This document shows positions 25,641 to 33,001 of a stretch of 64,000 bases of DNA, one piece after another. A program made the position numbers and the translations under genes. The stretch spans positions 62,001 through 126,000 of the forward strand of contig CAJTLN010000001.1 of NCBI GenBank assembly GCA_910577505.1, written 5' to 3'. Numbering within the stretch: the first letter of the stretch is position 1; the number at the start of each line of letters is the position of its first letter. The stretch comes from an uncultured Bacilli bacterium. Lineage in GTDB: Bacteria; Bacillota_I; Bacilli_A; RF39; UBA660. The notes below the pieces were generated by a model. It was given only the letters and a program-made list of their open reading frames with translations. It had not been told where the DNA came from and made no database searches.

Positions 25641-26787
25641 AAAAAGCTTTTCTAAATAATTGTTCCATTTCATCAAGATCTACATCTCTTGGATTTCCCC
25701 CTGTACATGGATCTTCTAATGCTTTTTTAGCTAACATTGGTATATCTGTTTCTTTACCACCTATATCACTTATATGTTGTGGAATATTTAAACGAATAGC
25801 TAATTCTCTTACTGCTTTAACAACTTTATTAACTGCTTCTTCATCATTTGTATTATTCATATCTAAACCAAATGCTTTTCCCATATTTCTAAATCTATCA
25901 GGACATACTTTGCCATTAAATTCTAATACATAAGGTAATAGTAAAGCATTTGCAACTCCATGAGGAGTATCATAAACAGCACCAAGTTGATGAGCCATTG
26001 AATGTACTATACCTAAACCAACATTACTAAATCCCATTCCAGCAATATATTGAGCTAATGCCATTTTTTCCATTGCATCTCTATCTTTAGCAACAGAACT
26101 TTCTAAATTCTCATAAATTAATTTCATAGCTTGTAGAGCATACATATCAGACATTTCCCATGCTCCTCTAGTAATATAACATTCCATAGCATGAGTCAAA
26201 GCATCTAATCCTGTTGCTGCAGCTGTACTTGCTGGCATAGCAGCCATTAATTCAGTATCTACAATAGATAATACAGGAATATCATTAGGATCTACGCAAA
26301 CTAATTTAACTGCTTCTTCTTCATCTGTTATAACATAGTTTATTGTTACTTCTGCAGCAGTCCCTGCTGTAGTAGGTATAGCTATTATTGGTAAACTACG
26401 ATTTTTAGTATCTGCTACTCCAACTAACGTTTTAACTTCTTTATAATCTGGATTATTAAATATTATTCCTATAGCTTTAGCTGTATCGATTACTGAGCCT
26501 CCACCTACAGCAATAATATAATCACAATGATATTTTCTTGCTAATTTTAATCCTTTTTTTACATTGCTAATAGTAGGATTTGGTTTTATATCACTAAATA
26601 TTTCATACATTATTTGATATTCATCTAACATAGAAGTTACTTTTTCTGTTACACCTACATTAATTAATGTTTCATCAGTAACTACTAATGCTCTTTTATA
26701 ATCTCTTTTTTTTATTTCTTCAATTAAAACATCTCTTGACCCCCATCCAAAATAAGACGTTTCATTTAATATCATTCTATTAGCCAT
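25639..26787 (-). CDS. fucO: Iron-dependent alcohol dehydrogenase, lactaldehyde reductase type
   Basis: Group III Fe-dependent alcohol dehydrogenase; FucO reduces lactaldehyde to 1,2-propanediol with NADH. Residues seen are the NAD-binding GGGSVIDTAK, the PTTAGTAAEVT segment, and the iron ligands in GLDALTHAMECY (Asp and His), HSMAHQLG and DTPHG. The 382-residue length matches FucO. Other family members act on butanol or glycerol, so the substrate is uncertain. The ATG at 26787 follows AAGGAGAG. A TetR-type regulator is divergent and probably controls it. Confidence 0.88.
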   Translation of the reverse strand: MANRMILNETSYFGWGSRDVLIEEIKKRDYKRALVVTDETLINVGVTEKVTSMLDEYQIMYEIFSDIKPNPTISNVKKGLKLARKYHCDYIIAVGGGSVIDTAKAIGIIFNNPDYKEVKTLVGVADTKNRSLPIIAIPTTAGTAAEVTINYVITDEEEAVKLVCVDPNDIPVLSIVDTELMAAMPASTAAATGLDALTHAMECYITRGAWEMSDMYALQAMKLIYENLESSVAKDRDAMEKMALAQYIAGMGFSNVGLGIVHSMAHQLGAVYDTPHGVANALLLPYVLEFNGKVCPDRFRNMGKAFGLDMNNTNDEEAVNKVVKAVRELAIRLNIPQHISDIGGKETDIPMLAKKALEDPCTGGNPRDVDLDEMEQLFRKAF

Positions 26788-26812
26788 TTATATCTCTCCT
26801 TATTCTAAAGAC

Positions 26813-26892
26813 ATTATAGCACAAAACAATAAAATTCCTAATATTTTTTTAATAAACAGGTTGTTGATTTAAAAGAAAATATATATTATAAT
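26813..26892. promoter_or_regulatory. Divergent fucO/TetR promoter region with imperfect operator
   Basis: The minus-strand promoter of fucO has an extended -10 TGCTATAAT (26813-26818 core). The plus-strand promoter of the TetR gene has TTGATT (26864-26869) and TATAAT (26887-26892), 17 bases apart. AATAAACA-GGT-TGTTGATT (26851-26869) is an inverted repeat with one mismatch that overlaps the plus -35 box and could be the regulator's site. Confidence 0.6.
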
Positions 26893-26915
26893 AAATATAG
26901 GTAAAAGGTGATAAT

Positions 26916-27464
26916 ATGGATAAAAGGATTCTTAATACTAAGAAAAAGTTAACAAACACTTTACTAGTATTAATAAATGAGAAAAAAATCAAAGACATCA
27001 CAGTATTAGAGCTATGTAAAAGAGCAAATATTAATAGAACAACATTCTATAAATATTATAAGGATATAGATGATATTGTTCTAAAAGTAGAGGAATCTCT
27101 ACTATCTGATTTATCAGGCTACATAGTTGACATTAAAAGAAATTATTTAATTTCTTATACAGGCAAAATAATAGAAGAAATTGCCAGACATAAAGAAATA
27201 TATGCTCGTCTACTAAGTGAGAATGGAGATCATACTTTCTTAAGAAGAATATTAAGTCTCGTTTATAATCAAAGTATTGTAGAATGGGAAAAGTTATTAA
27301 AAAAAGCTACACGTGCAGATTTAGAAAACATCTATAATTTTATTGTAGATGGTACTATTGGAATAGTTGAATCATGGATAAAAAATGACTGTCAAGAAGA
27401 ACCTTCTACAGTTGCCATTTTTATAAATAAGATTTGTATGAGTGGTTTAAGTAGTTTTATATAA
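26916..27464 (+). CDS. TetR/AcrR-family regulator (DhaS-like)
   Basis: 182-residue transcription regulator. The N-terminal HTH is clear, with ITVLELCKRANINRTTFYKYYKDIDDIV. The C-terminal half is of the TetR_C_8 type found with dihydroxyacetone-kinase and alcohol-dehydrogenase loci. The ATG at 26916 follows AAAGGTGAT. It is divergent from fucO with 128 bases between, so local repression or activation of fucO is likely. It is a paralogue of the regulator at 54756; both share ITV-x-E[IL]CK near residue 30 and RTTFYKYY or RATFYRYY. Confidence 0.88.
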   Translation: MDKRILNTKKKLTNTLLVLINEKKIKDITVLELCKRANINRTTFYKYYKDIDDIVLKVEESLLSDLSGYIVDIKRNYLISYTGKIIEEIARHKEIYARLLSENGDHTFLRRILSLVYNQSIVEWEKLLKKATRADLENIYNFIVDGTIGIVESWIKNDCQEEPSTVAIFINKICMSGLSSFI

Positions 27465-27492
27465 AAAGAATTAGTTCAAAACTAATTCTTTT
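27464..27492. terminator. Bidirectional terminator
   Basis: AAAAGAATTAGT (27464-27475) and ACTAATTCTTTT (27481-27492) form a 12-bp stem with a 5-base loop between two convergent genes. Confidence 0.88.
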
Positions 27493-28127
27493 CTTATGCT
27501 TTCAGTATCATCTATTTCATAATAAATAATATTTAACTTATTATCTTTTACATATAGTTTATAACCATTATTTTTTATATTCATTTTAGTAAATTCTACA
27601 TCATCTAAATCACTATGTTTATCAATAAAATCATATATTTCTTCTTCCGCTAAATCAAAATTATTTAATAAGTCTTTGTTATTCATTATATTACCATTCT
27701 TAAGGGATATAACATATACATTATCTTCTTCTTCTCCAATAATCCCATTTATATATGGATAATATCTCTGAATAACAGAAACATAATTATCAGTTATATT
27801 CCAATCGTAACTTATTACCTTACCTCTTATTAATTTATTATCTTTAAACTCCATATCTTTAAATGCCCTAACTACAAAGCTTTTTAATTCTAGATTAATA
27901 TTTTCAATGTCATTACTTTTAATGTTTATTGTTAAATATTGTAACTTATAATCATTATTATCATAAGATATAGTTTTATAGTCACTTAAGTAAACAAAAT
28001 CTTTATCACTATCAATTTTTTCTAAAATAAATTCTGTATCATTATTTTTTTCTTCTTTTATTTCTGTTTTATCACTACATCCAATTAGAGTTAATAAAGT
28101 AATTAATAGTATAATTATCTTTTTCAT
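27471..28127 (-). CDS. Lipoprotein, unknown function
   Basis: The 218-residue product starts MKKIIILLITLLTLIGCSD, a type II signal peptide with lipobox LIGC and an acylated Cys at about residue 17. The mature part is acidic, with mixed strands and helices, and recalls DUF4163/DUF3298-type extracytoplasmic domains (repeat of DYKLQYLTINI and later VISLKNG). That similarity is weak. The ATG at 28127 has GGGTGATT upstream; the in-frame extension to 28187 lacks a ribosome site. It would be anchored to the outside of the membrane. Confidence 0.72.
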   Translation of the reverse strand: MKKIIILLITLLTLIGCSDKTEIKEEKNNDTEFILEKIDSDKDFVYLSDYKTISYDNNDYKLQYLTINIKSNDIENINLELKSFVVRAFKDMEFKDNKLIRGKVISYDWNITDNYVSVIQRYYPYINGIIGEEEDNVYVISLKNGNIMNNKDLLNNFDLAEEEIYDFIDKHSDLDDVEFTKMNIKNNGYKLYVKDNKLNIIYYEIDDTESIRKELVLN

Positions 28128-28191
28128 ATAATCACCCAAGAAAATTATATCACAAACAAAAATAAAAACAGACTTAATGCCTGTCATTTTA

Positions 28192-28311
28192 TTATTTACT
28201 AGCTTTTTTATTTTTCTTTGTATCTTTAGCTACAAATTTAACTTTAACTCCTCTAACAGCTCCGAATTGTTTTTTAACGCCTTCTGGTAAATTTGCTTTA
28301 ATAGTTCTCAT
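28192..28311 (-). CDS. Small basic protein, 39 residues
   Basis: An intact frame from ATG 28311 to TAA 28192 encodes 39 residues beginning MRTIKANLPEGVKKQFGAVR and ending KKNKKASK. It has a near-perfect ribosome site (GAGGAGGTG, five bases before the ATG), stronger than most genes here, which suggests high expression. It is strongly basic, with nine or more Lys, and carries no hydrophobic segment. It may bind RNA or ribosomes. The family is not recognised. Confidence 0.7.
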   Translation of the reverse strand: MRTIKANLPEGVKKQFGAVRGVKVKFVAKDTKKNKKASK

Positions 28312-28380
28312 AACGCACCTCCTCATTAATAACTAAACAATTATAACATGTATTATACTAAAAATATACTAAATTTCAAG

Positions 28381-28713
28381 TTAAAAGAAAAATTTAACAA
28401 TTGAAAATGAAATTGATACCAATACTAAAACAATTAGCATCATATAAACAGTTGAATTATATTCTTTCTTTTTTTTATAAACATCTACTATCATATATAT
28501 ATAAAATAGTATTAAAAATAATATTATAAGAAAAGAACTTATCATACTTATTCTTTTCATTATCATAAAAGGAAATAAAACAAAAAAGAATATAATATAA
28601 ATAATGGAAAAAACATAAAACTTTCCAAATATTATTTTTATTTCATTGGGTATTGCATTATCAGACTTCTTATTTATTGTAATTTTCTTTTTTCCATTTT
28701 TCTTTTTAACCAT
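28381..28713 (-). CDS. Small three-span membrane protein
   Basis: Unrecognised protein of 110 residues with a very basic N-terminus (MVKKKNGKKKITINKKS) and three hydrophobic segments at about 31-52, 57-76 and 87-108. The start codon overlaps the stop of the TSCPD gene by one base (TAATG), so translation is likely coupled. The ribosome site is GAGGAAAAT within the upstream gene. Function unknown. Confidence 0.68.
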   Translation of the reverse strand: MVKKKNGKKKITINKKSDNAIPNEIKIIFGKFYVFSIIYIIFFFVLFPFMIMKRISMISSFLIILFLILFYIYMIVDVYKKKKEYNSTVYMMLIVLVLVSISFSIVKFFF

Positions 28714-28967
28714 TATTTATTTTCCTCATAAGCTTGTCTTACTGCTTTAGCAAGTTGATCAGCACATGATGTTCCTCTCATTCCACATTGATTTCCTAAA
28801 AGCTTTTCTTCGATATATGAAACTTTTTGGCCATCAAGTAATTTTGAAATAGCTTTTAGATTACCATTACATCCCCCCTTAAATTCAATATTACTTATAA
28901 TATCATCTTCAATATTAAAAGCAATTTCTACAGAACAAGTTCCTTTTGTCTTATATTTATATTCCAT
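28713..28967 (-). CDS. TSCPD domain protein (TIGR03905 type)
   Basis: The 84-residue protein matches the small stand-alone TSCPD family. KGTCSVEIAFNIEDDII and FKGGCNGNL are followed by the signature GNQCGMRGTSCADQLAKAV. The domain was first seen at the C-terminus of class II ribonucleotide reductases and carries conserved Cys residues that may bind metal. The single-domain form is uncharacterised. The ATG at 28967 follows AGGTGATG. Confidence 0.88.
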   Translation of the reverse strand: MEYKYKTKGTCSVEIAFNIEDDIISNIEFKGGCNGNLKAISKLLDGQKVSYIEEKLLGNQCGMRGTSCADQLAKAVRQAYEENK

Positions 28968-28992
28968 AACTTCATCACCTAAGAAAATTATA

Positions 28993-29035
28993 AAAAAAAA
29001 GAATAATTAAATCAATCAAATTTAATTATTCTTTT
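28993..29035 (-). terminator. Terminator of the DUF5684 gene
   Basis: The arms AAGAATAATTAAAT (28999-29012) and ATTTAATTATTCTT (29020-29033) form a 14-bp stem, with a long T-run on the minus strand. Confidence 0.88.
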
Positions 29036-29047
29036 CACACTATACAA

Positions 29048-29692
29048 TTATTGTTGATTATTTGTATTATTTACATCAACATTTGGTTGTTCAGGATTTA
29101 CAACTGGTTGTGGTTGAACTGTTGCTTGATTGTTATCCATTGGTTGTGGAGTAACAACTGTTTGAGTATTATTCATTGGTTGTGGTGTTACCTGTTGTGC
29201 TGGATTAGACTGTGTTGCTGAAGCATTTTTAGCATCAAATAAACCATTAGGTGTAACTGGAGCTGCTGCATTCCATACATCAGCTTTTGAATAACCTAAA
29301 ATTGGTAGAGTAATAAAACCAAAGAACACAGACAATACTACCCAACCTGTACTTTTGTTAAACTTTTTAGATAAATTATAAAAAATATTAACATTAGCAA
29401 CAATATTTACAATATTACCAATTGCAGCTAAAGAATCCAAACCAATAAGACTTAAAATAGTTGGTACTAATAAAAGTAAGAACCAATACCATTCTAGTCC
29501 TGCGATTTCAACTAAAGTCCAATTATTATAATATGGAATAATAGCTTTCCAACCAGGTTGCCCTGCCTTTTCAAATAACTTAAAAACTCCTATTATGTAA
29601 AAAATTGCCCAAGCTATAACTGCGATAGCTAATATAATTATAAAACCACCTAATAATGCAATTAAACCAGTCAAAGCATCTGAATCGTACAT
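29048..29692 (-). CDS. DUF5684 family membrane protein
   Basis: The 214-residue product has four hydrophobic segments between residues 8 and 130 and the family string AGQPGWKAIIPYYNNWTLVEIAG. It ends in a Gln/Asn/Pro-rich tail of about 65 residues with repeats of QPMNN/QPMDNN. Proteins of this family often sit near signal peptidases or secretion genes; none is near here. The tail may be extracytoplasmic and disordered. The ATG at 29692 follows AAAGGAAG. Confidence 0.82.
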   Translation of the reverse strand: MYDSDALTGLIALLGGFIIILAIAVIAWAIFYIIGVFKLFEKAGQPGWKAIIPYYNNWTLVEIAGLEWYWFLLLLVPTILSLIGLDSLAAIGNIVNIVANVNIFYNLSKKFNKSTGWVVLSVFFGFITLPILGYSKADVWNAAAPVTPNGLFDAKNASATQSNPAQQVTPQPMNNTQTVVTPQPMDNNQATVQPQPVVNPEQPNVDVNNTNNQQ

Positions 29693-29759
29693 TTCTCACA
29701 CTTCCTTTCTATATTAATAATTATATAAAACTTACTCACTCATGACAATAGAAAAAAAT

Positions 29760-30110
29760 TTACCAAATAATATAATTAATTATTAATCCCAAAGAATAGG
29801 AAATAAAATTTAAAATAAATGATAAAATAAATCCATTATATTTTTTAAACTCTAAACATTTATTATAAATAAACCCTTCTGTAATAAATGCAAATAATTC
29901 TAAAAATATCATTGCTATTCTTTTAGGTATAAGTCCATATCTCAAATTAATTAAAAAAGATATAGAAACGACTAAAGGATTTGTAAGTATATTAACAAGT
30001 ATTACATTTACTATATCTTTTTTATTTCTAACTCCTATAATAAGTGCACATACTAACTCTATAATAATAGTTAAAATTAATGATACTCCCATAATCTTAA
30101 ATAAATTCAT
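29760..30110 (-). CDS. Small membrane protein, unknown function
   Basis: The 116-residue product has four hydrophobic segments (about 5-27, 35-55, 62-80 and 90-115). Its LVNILTNPLVV motif and EGFIYNKCLEFKKY loop are reminiscent of uncharacterised gut Bacillota proteins found next to secreted SH3-like proteins. The upstream neighbour here is such a gene. The ATG at 30110 follows GGTGATGA. No function can be given. Confidence 0.65.
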   Translation of the reverse strand: MNLFKIMGVSLILTIIIELVCALIIGVRNKKDIVNVILVNILTNPLVVSISFLINLRYGLIPKRIAMIFLELFAFITEGFIYNKCLEFKKYNGFILSFILNFISYSLGLIINYIIW

Positions 30111-30133
30111 ATCATCACCATTTTTATTATAAC

Positions 30134-30159
30134 AAAAAACTAAAGATAAACTTTAGTTT
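30134..30159 (-). terminator. Terminator of the MFS/SH3 operon
   Basis: AAACTAAAG (30137-30145) and CTTTAGTTT (30151-30159) form the stem, with a T-run on the minus strand. Confidence 0.85.
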
Positions 30160-30162
30160 TTT

Positions 30163-31626
30163 CTACACATGTTTCTTTTTATTAATTATAGCTAAAGTAA
30201 CTACAACAACTAACGCTAATACTACAGCTCCACCTACTCCAATAATAGCCATATGAGCTGGTGTTAAAGATTTGTTTTTTTCTCTATCTTCTTTTTCATC
30301 TTTTTTATCGTCATCTTCTGGAGAAGTTGTACTTACAAGATCTGGACAAATTTCTTTTCCATTCACATAAGAACCATCTATTTTTGAATTTAAAACCCAA
30401 CCTTCAACATCATCAGTTTTAATATAGTTCCAATAATGATATTCATCTTTATAATTTAATTTAGAATCCATATAATAATAATAATAGTTATCAACTTGTG
30501 TTCCACTTTTTAATATAGCAATTTTCTTAGCATCTTTACTTGGATATTCATAAACATCTATATCCTCTTTAGTCTTATAAAGATATACTATTCCATCGTT
30601 TTCCAAAATAGAAATACTATCATCATTACCAAATCCTTCAGCCGTTATCCACACCTTTTCACCATTATATAGAATATAATACCAAGAAGCCTCCTCAACA
30701 ACGTAAGAATAAATAATTGAATATTCTTTTCCTTTTTCTACTTTTTTATTAGTTTTACTAGATAAATCTCCACGTTTTAAATAAATATAAACATTATCAT
30801 TAAGTACTAAACCTGTTTTACATATTTCTTCAACAAGTCCATCTGCTTCATAAGGGCCACCAAAATAAGTAATATGCAACCATCCTTTAGTACCTTCATA
30901 ATCAACGTAGAAATATTCTGATTTTAAAGAAGAAGCAGAATATTCATATTTCAAAACTGTATCTTTAGGAATATTAACACTTATTTCTTCATCTTCATAA
31001 GGATTAACTTTTAATTTAGTTACATTTTCTGTTAATAAAATAGTATTATTTCTTTCTGGAGCAAAATCAACAACAGAAGTTTTTAAATCACTACCTATTG
31101 CTTTAGCATAAGGATAAATAATCATCCATCCTTCTATTCCATCATACTTTACTAATGCCCAAACTTCATCATAGTATTCATATGATATTGTTGATCCTTT
31201 AGGTATAACTTTTTCTCCATCTACTCTTCCATATACCTTTGAAGGTCCTTTATAAAGTTCTACATCATCTATAGCATAAACTTTACGAGGAGTATCTAAT
31301 TTATCAAAATCATCAAGATTAACTTTATCACTAGCTATTCTTACATTAGATAAATCAATATCTCCAGAAACTCCATTATATTCAACATATCCATAATAAG
31401 CTTTTTTCTCTGAATTATAATATTCCATATTTACTGTTATTTTAGTATCATATGGTATTACTATAGATTTCTTTTTATATGAATCTTCCAACTTTATACC
31501 ATCTTTATTAGTAACTATAACATCATAAGGCTTAATATCTGGCATACCAATATCAGCATTAACTAATATTGGAAAAACAAATAAACAAATTAATAAAACC
31601 AAAACCCTACTCAACTTATTTTTCAT
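30163..31626 (-). CDS. Secreted membrane-anchored SH3-like repeat protein
   Basis: The 487-residue product begins with a signal peptide (VLVLLICLFVFPILVNA, cleavage after about residue 24). At least four bacterial SH3-like units follow, each marked by a turn such as EGWMIIYPYA, KGWLHITYFG, KVWITAEGFG or EGWVLNSKI. Then comes a Lys/Glu/Asp linker and a C-terminal membrane span (about 457-482) with the tail NKKKHV. Such units bind cell-wall peptides or sugars. The ATG at 31626 overlaps the stop of the 55-residue gene by four bases (ATGA). Confidence 0.85.
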   Translation of the reverse strand: MKNKLSRVLVLLICLFVFPILVNADIGMPDIKPYDVIVTNKDGIKLEDSYKKKSIVIPYDTKITVNMEYYNSEKKAYYGYVEYNGVSGDIDLSNVRIASDKVNLDDFDKLDTPRKVYAIDDVELYKGPSKVYGRVDGEKVIPKGSTISYEYYDEVWALVKYDGIEGWMIIYPYAKAIGSDLKTSVVDFAPERNNTILLTENVTKLKVNPYEDEEISVNIPKDTVLKYEYSASSLKSEYFYVDYEGTKGWLHITYFGGPYEADGLVEEICKTGLVLNDNVYIYLKRGDLSSKTNKKVEKGKEYSIIYSYVVEEASWYYILYNGEKVWITAEGFGNDDSISILENDGIVYLYKTKEDIDVYEYPSKDAKKIAILKSGTQVDNYYYYYMDSKLNYKDEYHYWNYIKTDDVEGWVLNSKIDGSYVNGKEICPDLVSTTSPEDDDKKDEKEDREKNKSLTPAHMAIIGVGGAVVLALVVVVTLAIINKKKHV

Positions 31627-31790
31627 TTTCTACCTCTTTTCTTTTCACTTTTATTATTATTTTTTAATTCTATTTTAACAAACAAATAAGATACTACAAA
31701 TGCTACTATCACAAATATTATTAATATAAGAAATGGTATCATAATAAAATCTAGATATCTAGGATTAAAAATCCATTTAATCATATTCAT
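31623..31790 (-). CDS. Small single-span membrane protein, 55 residues
   Basis: An open frame from ATG 31790 to TGA 31623 encodes 55 residues. It starts MNMIKWIFNPRYLDFIMIPF, has one hydrophobic span (about 15-40) and a basic tail ending EKKRGRK. It starts one base after the stop of the MFS gene and overlaps the SH3 gene by four bases. The position and coupling strongly support translation. It may assist the exported SH3 protein or the transporter; nothing firm can be said. Confidence 0.78.
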   Translation of the reverse strand: MNMIKWIFNPRYLDFIMIPFLILIIFVIVAFVVSYLFVKIELKNNNKSEKKRGRK

Positions 31791-31791
31791 A

Positions 31792-32847
31792 CTACACACC
31801 ATCCTTAATTATTTTTTTAAATATCAATACACATATTAAAGTAAATATTATTATTACAATACAATTACTTAAGAGTGTATTAAGTTTAAAAAAGAATACT
31901 GGTACAGACCCTAAAAATAATCCAATAGTAGTCATTCCAAATGCTAATCCTGGCGACCTCTTTAATACTGAAACTATTAAAGCTAATGTAATAGACATTG
32001 TCATACTAAACAATAATACTCCAATCAAAGAAATAAACATCAACTTATCTCCAAATAATAAGAATGGTAATGCTAATAAACTACTTAATATTCCTACTTT
32101 TTTAACACCATAAATATCAGCAAGAATACCACCTAAAGCTTTACCAAATCCCATTGCGCAATATAATGTTATTGTCTGTATTACTGTTTTATTCCAAGAT
32201 GTAGGAAGTCCATACCCCATATATCCTCTTACTATAACAACAAATATTGCAAGTAATATTATCCATCCCCCATTCATTTCGCTATTAGCATAATCAAACT
32301 CTAATATTTCATCTTTACATTCATCTCTATACATATTAGCAAGTATTATAAATGGTATTGTTGATAATGCTAGAATTACCAATATCCAAAAAGATAAATT
32401 AGATGTTCCAAATAACTTACCTGTAATAACCCCAAAAGACCCACCTGATACAAATATTGCACTATGTGATAATTTACCACCAGATGTTCTTAATGTAACC
32501 TCTGCTCCATCAACATGTAAAAATGCATTACCTAATGCAACTAATATTATTGATATATAAGGACTTATAATATTCAAACCAAATAGAATAAATCCTAATA
32601 GTAATAATGTTAATCCTATAAAACCAATTTTTACTTTCGGAAATTTATCACCAAAATATCCTATTATCGATTGTGGAACAAACGCAACTGCATCATATAT
32701 AAAAGGTGCTATCCACAAAAACGGACTATCTCCAATAAGCCTTGCTAAAACAAAAAAACATAAAACCTCAACAACAAAGTGTATATAAAAATATAAATAA
32801 CCAGTAATAATATATGGAGCTTTTAATACACTTTTTATTCTACTCAC
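31792..32847 (-). CDS. MFS-type transporter
   Basis: About 350 residues with 11-12 hydrophobic segments. GYFGDKFPKVKIGFIGL resembles the cytoplasmic loop 2-3 motif A of the major facilitator superfamily (G-x-x-x-D-[RK]), and ILADIYGVKKVG is its second copy between helices 8 and 9. The substrate is unknown. A GTG at 32847 is preferred because GGAGTG lies before it; an ATG at 32862 would overlap that site. A TATAAT box at about 32869 on the minus strand could drive it. First gene of a three-gene operon with the small protein and the SH3 gene. Confidence 0.82.
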   Translation of the reverse strand: MSRIKSVLKAPYIITGYLYFYIHFVVEVLCFFVLARLIGDSPFLWIAPFIYDAVAFVPQSIIGYFGDKFPKVKIGFIGLTLLLLGFILFGLNIISPYISIILVALGNAFLHVDGAEVTLRTSGGKLSHSAIFVSGGSFGVITGKLFGTSNLSFWILVILALSTIPFIILANMYRDECKDEILEFDYANSEMNGGWIILLAIFVVIVRGYMGYGLPTSWNKTVIQTITLYCAMGFGKALGGILADIYGVKKVGILSSLLALPFLLFGDKLMFISLIGVLLFSMTMSITLALIVSVLKRSPGLAFGMTTIGLFLGSVPVFFFKLNTLLSNCIVIIIFTLICVLIFKKIIKDGV

Positions 32848-33001
32848 AACATCACACTCCATCTTAAAAAAATTATATCACTTAGAAAAACATAAAGATA
32901 CTCAAAAACAAAAAAATAGTAAACTAAATTAATATTATCATCATTTAATCATATTACATAATATCTATATGTTATAATAAAAAAAGAAAAGAGGTTTCAT
33001 T

